From positions 682,001 to 746,000 of the forward strand of contig NZ_BSTD01000007.1 in the NCBI RefSeq assembly GCF_030269325.1: a stretch of DNA of 64,000 bases. The letters run 5' to 3'. The notes below the pieces were generated by a model. That model saw only the letters and a list, made by a program, of their open reading frames with translations. It was not told the DNA's origin and ran no database searches. This document shows, in pieces, positions 60,403 through 64,000 of the stretch. Within the stretch, counting starts at the first letter, position 1. The number at the start of each line of letters is the position of its first letter. Position numbers and translations under genes: made by a program. Origin of the DNA: Amycolatopsis sp. NBRC 101858. GTDB taxonomy: Bacteria; Actinomycetota; Actinomycetes; Mycobacteriales; Pseudonocardiaceae.

Positions 60403-60681
60403 TCCGACCGTGTGACTGCGCCGCCCTACGGTCCGTCATGTGGCACCGCGGTCAAGGTCGTCACTTCCATAAAAGGGGAAAGCGCGAGTTCGGGGGCCAA
60501 TGGAAACAGAATTCATCGGAATTGGAGCGCTATCACCGATGCCGATTCCCGGCAACCCCTAAAGAAACCGGGCTCGGCCGGCCCCCGGCCCGGCCCGGCC
60601 CGCCGAGCCGGGGCCAGGGAGCCTCGGAACCAGGGGAAACTACTCAGGCGCCGGCACCCCGGCGCCGATAACCTCGGCACG

Positions 60682-61452
60682 GTGAGGATTTCACGCATTG
60701 CCGTGCCGCTCGGTTGCGCCGCCGTGGTCGCGTCCTTCTGGCTCGTTCCCTCGGTCGAGGGCGACGCCGAGACGGACCGGCAGTCGACCACGCTGGCCGA
60801 CGCGATCGGCTACCCGCGCCAAGCCGACGCCGCCGGGTTCGCCCGCGCCGCGCTGGCCACGCCGCTGGGGCGCAGCGAGAGCTTCGGCGTCCTGGAGGCC
60901 ACCGACCTGCCGCACGACGACCCCCGGGACCCGATGGCCCGCCTGGTCTGGCGGATCCACCACGAGACACCGGACACGGACTGGAACGTCGGCCCGGACA
61001 CCTTCGACGCCTGCTACCGCGTCGAGTTCGACTACTACGGGACGTCGTCGGGACCGTCGCGGATCACGTGCCCGGCGAACGCCGCCCCGATCACCCCGCA
61101 GCCGGTGCCGAGGCGGGACATCCCGCCCGAGTTCGCCCCGGCGCTCGAGGCCGTCCTGGGGCACTTGCCGCCCACGGCCGGCCTCCCGGAGGTCCGCGCG
61201 GCGCTGACCACCGGGATGCCCGCGCCCCCGGTGGACCCCGAGACCCACCTGGCCGGAATCCCACCGGAGGTCCTCGTCCAGGTCCGGGGACCCGACGTCG
61301 GCGTGGCCCTGTTCGCCCGGACGGGCGTCGAGGACACGGACTGCATGATGGGCCGCCGGGTCGCGGGCGTGGTGCGGGTGTGGTCCCTCAGCGCGCGAGA
61401 CCAGCGGATGGAGCGTCCGTGCAGCGCCGAAGCGGCTCTGGCCGCTCCCTAA
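60682..61452 (+). CDS. Exported protein of unknown function
   Basis: A 256-residue protein from GTG 60682. Residues 1-27 look like a signal peptide (RISRIAVPLGCAAVVASFWL, cleavage near VEG-DAE). The mature part contains two spaced Cys pairs (DACYRV, RITCPAN and DTDCMMG, RPCSAE) and a proline-rich middle, with FGVLEATDLPHDDPRDPMAR as the most ordered-looking stretch. I recognise no domain. It is divergent from the NRPS operon and converges on the glycosidase-like gene with a 36-base gap, so it seems to be a single-gene unit. Confidence 0.65.
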   Translation: MRISRIAVPLGCAAVVASFWLVPSVEGDAETDRQSTTLADAIGYPRQADAAGFARAALATPLGRSESFGVLEATDLPHDDPRDPMARLVWRIHHETPDTDWNVGPDTFDACYRVEFDYYGTSSGPSRITCPANAAPITPQPVPRRDIPPEFAPALEAVLGHLPPTAGLPEVRAALTTGMPAPPVDPETHLAGIPPEVLVQVRGPDVGVALFARTGVEDTDCMMGRRVAGVVRVWSLSARDQRMERPCSAEAALAAP

Positions 61453-61488
61453 AAGCGCCCACGGCTGCCTCGTCGGCGCCGGCTCGGC

Positions 61489-63060
61489 TCACAACGCGTG
61501 CACGGAGACCTTCCCGAACGAGGTCTTCCCCGTCGCCGTCGAACTCTGCAGGCCGACGAAGCTCTCCGCCGGGATCAGCGTCGGGTCCACCACCGACAGC
61601 ACCTCCCGGCCGCCGTCGTACAGGGTCAGCTTCGAGCCCTGGACCGCGAAGCTCAGCGCGTGCGTCTCCTCCGGCTTGATGTCCGCCGCCGTGCCCGTGC
61701 CCGCCAGCTTCGTGTTGACCCCGGCGTCCACGACGCCGATCGCGTACTTCTGGCCCCACGACGCGATGCCCGCGTAGTAGTAGCTGTCGCGGGTGGTGAA
61801 CCTCGTCATCAGCACCGCGTCCCGGTCGTTCAGCGCCGTGCTGTGCGGGGTCACCTCGGCGGCCAGGTCGTAGTCCAGCGCGCGGATCGGCACGTTGCCC
61901 TGCAACGTCTGGGTCGCGACCGCGGTGCCCAGCGTCGTCGCACGGCCCCCGCCGACCTGGAACGACGCGCCGTTCGGGATCTCCCTGCCTTGGGTCATCG
62001 TCCACTTCGCCGGGTCGACGATCTGCAACCCGGTGCGCCAGACCGCCAGCTCGATCGTCTCGTTCCAGCCGGGACGGTTGTTCTTGGCGTTGAAGAAGAC
62101 GTGGTCGGCGCCGTTGTGGGTGACGACGAACTGGCGGTACACCATCGCGTCCTCGGGACCGCCGGCCACACCGAGGTCCAGCTCCAGGTTCGCCCGCGAC
62201 AGCTCCCAGCGGATCCCGTCGCGCGAGAGGAGCTTCCCGCCGCGGGACGGGTAGTCGGCCTGCCAGCCGACGACGCGCATCTCGTAGCCGCCGTCGGCGG
62301 TGCGGCGGAGGTTCGGGCCGCCGATGCCGAGGGACGCCCAGCCGCCGTCGCGCATCGGGCGCAGGATCGGGTTGCCCGCGTACTTCGTCCACGGCCCGGC
62401 CGGGTTCTTCGCCGTGGCGTAGCAGATGTACTCCGGTTCCCCGCCCGCCGACGCGATCTTCCCGGCGGTGTACCAGATCTTCCACGTGCGCTCGGCCGCG
62501 TCGTGGTACAGCGCGGAGTTGTAGATGTAGTCGTCCTCCCACGGCATCGTCGACTCGAGGATGACGCCGTGCTTGGTCCACGGCCCGGCCGGCGCGCTCG
62601 CGGTCGCGTAGTGGACGCGGCCCTTGCCCGCGGCGTCGATGCCGAAGTAGGTCATGTGCCAGGTGCCGTTCAGGTAGACCACGCTGGGCTGGTTGAGGTT
62701 GTTGTGGTCGGTGTCGATCGAGCGGCTCAGCACCGGGTCCGGCGTCTTGGTCCAGGTGACGCCGTCCTCGCTGGTGGCGTACCCGACGTAGTACAGCGAG
62801 CCGTACCACATCTTGAACCGCGGGCCACCACCCTGGTTGTAGACCAGGCACGGGTCCTGCAGCAGCGAGGTTTCCCACGACAACGTCTGGGACATCACCG
62901 TCCCGCGGCGCTCCCAGCCGCTGATCGGGCCGAACGTGTCGCGCAGGAGCTCGACGCCGGCCCGCGGCCGGGACGCCGATGCCACCGCCGGGAGCAGGGG
63001 CACCGCGGCCAGCGCCGCACCGGCACCGAGGAAGACACGACGAGAGTGCTGGGACATCAT
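61489..63060 (-). CDS. Tat-exported beta-propeller glycosidase-like protein
   Basis: A 523-residue protein. The first of two ATGs (63060) gives a twin-arginine signal (SRRVFLGAGAALAA, Arg7-Arg8) with cleavage near ASA-S. Residues about 55-340 show the blade pattern of GH43/GH32/GH130-like five-blade propellers: KMWYGSLYYVGYATSEDG, TWHMTYFG, APAGPWTKHG, TWKIWYTAG and NPAGPWTKYAG. The C-terminal part (about 360-523: NRDAVLMTRF-like, YYYAGIASWG, FVGLQSSTATGKTSFGKV) resembles a LamG/DUF1080-type beta-sandwich. It probably acts on an extracellular plant or microbial polysaccharide. It is coupled to the KDPG aldolase gene (ATGA, 63057-63060). Confidence 0.82.
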   Translation of the reverse strand: MMSQHSRRVFLGAGAALAAVPLLPAVASASRPRAGVELLRDTFGPISGWERRGTVMSQTLSWETSLLQDPCLVYNQGGGPRFKMWYGSLYYVGYATSEDGVTWTKTPDPVLSRSIDTDHNNLNQPSVVYLNGTWHMTYFGIDAAGKGRVHYATASAPAGPWTKHGVILESTMPWEDDYIYNSALYHDAAERTWKIWYTAGKIASAGGEPEYICYATAKNPAGPWTKYAGNPILRPMRDGGWASLGIGGPNLRRTADGGYEMRVVGWQADYPSRGGKLLSRDGIRWELSRANLELDLGVAGGPEDAMVYRQFVVTHNGADHVFFNAKNNRPGWNETIELAVWRTGLQIVDPAKWTMTQGREIPNGASFQVGGGRATTLGTAVATQTLQGNVPIRALDYDLAAEVTPHSTALNDRDAVLMTRFTTRDSYYYAGIASWGQKYAIGVVDAGVNTKLAGTGTAADIKPEETHALSFAVQGSKLTLYDGGREVLSVVDPTLIPAESFVGLQSSTATGKTSFGKVSVHAL

Positions 63061-63668
63061 TGTTCTCCGTTCTCGTGGGCCGATACCGAGCGGACGGCCG
63101 CCGCGGTGAAGGAACTGCCGAAGGAGACGGCGCGAGCCCCCGCCCCGAGGAACGCCGCCGCGGTGCCGGCGTCGACCCCGCCGGTCGCGACGAACCACAC
63201 GCCGGGGAAGGGTGCCCGCAGCGCGGTGATCCAGGCGGGCGTCAGCACGCTCGCGGGAAAGACCTTCTGCCAGCGGAAACCCGCCGCGAGCGCGGCGCCC
63301 ACCTCGGTGCCGGTCGCGACGCCGGGCAGGTGCGGCAGGCCGTGCCCGACGCTCGCCTGGGCCACCCGCGCGTCGAAGCCCGGCGCGACGGTGAACCCGG
63401 CGCCCAGGCTCCGCACCGCGTCGAGGGCGTCGAGCGTGGTGACCGTCCCCGCGCCGACGCACGCGCCCGGCTCGTCGCGCGCCCACTCGACGGCGGCCGC
63501 CAGCGACGCGGCGGATTCCTCGCCGTGCCAAGGGACTTCGATCAGCTCGACGCCGAGAGCCCGGGCATCGCTGCAGAGCCGCACGGTCGTGACGGGATCG
63601 TGGCCGCGAAGGATCACCATGACCGGCAGCGCGGTGAAGTGGCGGCCGAAGAAGTCGTCAGCCGGCAT
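63057..63668 (-). CDS. eda: KDPG / KHG aldolase
   Basis: A 203-residue class I aldolase that cleaves 2-keto-3-deoxy-6-phosphogluconate (or a related sugar acid) to pyruvate and an aldehyde. The start is ATG 63668; it overlaps the IclR stop by 11 bases. Family residues present: MVILRGHDP with the phosphate/substrate Arg, LIEVPWH with the catalytic Glu, GAGTVTTLD, APGFDARV and the Schiff-base Lys in WQKVFPAS. FVATGGVDAG and AVSFGSSF bind phosphate. In this operon it probably serves breakdown of a sugar acid released by the exported glycosidase-like protein. Confidence 0.92.
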   Translation of the reverse strand: MPADDFFGRHFTALPVMVILRGHDPVTTVRLCSDARALGVELIEVPWHGEESAASLAAAVEWARDEPGACVGAGTVTTLDALDAVRSLGAGFTVAPGFDARVAQASVGHGLPHLPGVATGTEVGAALAAGFRWQKVFPASVLTPAWITALRAPFPGVWFVATGGVDAGTAAAFLGAGARAVSFGSSFTAAAVRSVSAHENGEQ

Positions 63669-64000
63669 GGCGGCGCACCCCCGAAGTGCCGTCCCACCCG
63701 AGATTCTGGGAAATCTCCGAGGCCAGCTCCCACAGCAGCGGCAGGTGCCGGCGAAGGCGTTCAAGCGGCTCGATCGCGCACAACGCCGTGATCGACACCC
63801 CCGCGTGGACCGCCCCGGCGTGGTCGCGCACCGGGACCGCGATGCAGGCCAGGAAGCTCTCGTACTCGCCGTCGTCGACGGCGTAACCCTGCTTGCGCAC
63901 CCGGCTCAGCTCGGCGGCGAAGTCGGCGGGACCGGTGATAGTCGAGGCGGTGAACTTCTCGAACGTCGTGGTCGCGAGGATCGCGTCACGTCGTTCCGGC
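63658..64000 (-). CDS. IclR-family regulator, N-terminal part outside the window
   Basis: The reading frame enters from the window end and closes at 63658-63660, giving about 113 residues of an IclR effector domain: ATTTFEKFTASTIT, LSRVRKQGYAVDDGEYES, the ligand region ACIAVPVRDHAGAVHAGVSI, then the closing helix LPLLWELASEISQNLG. The ATG/GTG and HTH lie beyond base 64000. It overlaps the aldolase gene by 11 bases and so heads the sugar-acid operon, which it probably represses until the sugar acid appears. Confidence 0.9.
   Translation of the reverse strand, partial: PERRDAILATTTFEKFTASTITGPADFAAELSRVRKQGYAVDDGEYESFLACIAVPVRDHAGAVHAGVSITALCAIEPLERLRRHLPLLWELASEISQNLGWDGTSGVRRHAG

Larger units (their letters stand above)
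60169..60681. other. Promoter region of the NRPS operon, otherwise gene-free
   Basis: About 510 bases between the divergent starts at 60168 and 60682. The half next to the operon is less GC-rich than coding DNA and carries the repeat elements listed at 60327-60344 and 60370-60402. The half next to 60682 is GC-rich without a clear gene; the open frame over 60412-60681 is only an upstream extension of the next gene. Confidence 0.6.

Noticed and set aside
1..64000. CRISPR arrays, tRNA/rRNA genes, insertion sequences, attachment sites
   Set aside because: No regularly spaced repeats, no cloverleaf or CCA-type tRNA end, and no transposase or integrase motif was seen when reading both strands. A tRNA scan would be decisive.

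Overview
The window is very GC-rich, densely coded actinomycete DNA. The mix of large secreted subtilases, ECF sigma factors of the CU044_5270 type, SARP/NB-ARC regulators, P450s, FkbH-type enzymes and NRPS proteins suggests Pseudonocardiaceae, with Amycolatopsis or a relative most likely. That placement is an inference from gene families and base composition, not from a marker gene. No rRNA, tRNA, CRISPR array or insertion sequence was recognised.

Layout. 0-6.1 kb: the tail of a serine hydrolase, a two-HTH regulator, a secreted subtilisin-like protease and a quinone-oxidoreductase-like enzyme. 6.2-7.1 kb: a divergent AraC regulator closed by strong hairpins. 7.3-17.3 kb: a compact catabolic operon with an HpcH/HpaI aldolase, both CoA-transferase subunits, a thiolase-like protein plus a DUF35 partner, a cupin, two MFS permeases, a cyclase-family hydrolase and a DUF6282-type hydrolase. 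It ends with an IclR regulator, and a striking IclR-like operator overlaps the -10 region at its head. 17.3-25.9 kb: a two-component system translationally fused to a flavin monooxygenase, a membrane-anchored alpha/beta hydrolase, a small secreted cysteine protein, a second flavin hydroxylase facing a TetR regulator, and a SIMPL-domain protein. 25.9-27.9 kb: a lower-GC patch with a SHOCT-like orphan protein and a 58-residue membrane protein. 28.1-38.7 kb: an ECF sigma factor with its CU044_5270 partner, a P450, two large STAND/NB-ARC proteins (one with a cyclase-like N-terminus, one a SARP) and small genes.

38.8-60.2 kb is the most interesting part. It is an apparently single minus-strand operon of 13 genes running from 60168 down to 39519, nearly all joined by start/stop overlaps. 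In transcription order the genes are: A-PCP NRPS; P450; type II thioesterase with a Cys nucleophile; MFS exporter; KS-(dead AT)-PCP-C-PCP-E megasynthase; secreted M28 aminopeptidase; KAS III-like enzyme; FkbH; ACP; A-PCP NRPS; MbtH; type II thioesterase; ATP-grasp ligase; PCP-C protein. Counting the aminopeptidase, this is 14 reading frames, 13 of them cytoplasmic or membrane. The KAS III/FkbH/ACP trio has the order known from tetronate pathways (abyA1-A2-A3 in abyssomicin). Because no protein carries a cis thioesterase domain, I infer that a peptidyl or peptidyl-ketide chain is released as a tetronate-like ring by condensation with glyceryl-ACP. The A-PCP/P450 pair suggests a beta-hydroxylated residue (probably valine), the E domain a D-residue, and the exported aminopeptidase a possible extracellular maturation step. 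A SARP regulator and an ECF sigma gene lie next to the operon.

60.7-64 kb: an uncharacterised exported protein, then a minus-strand sugar-acid operon cut by the window edge, with an IclR regulator, KDPG aldolase and a Tat-exported beta-propeller glycosidase-like protein.
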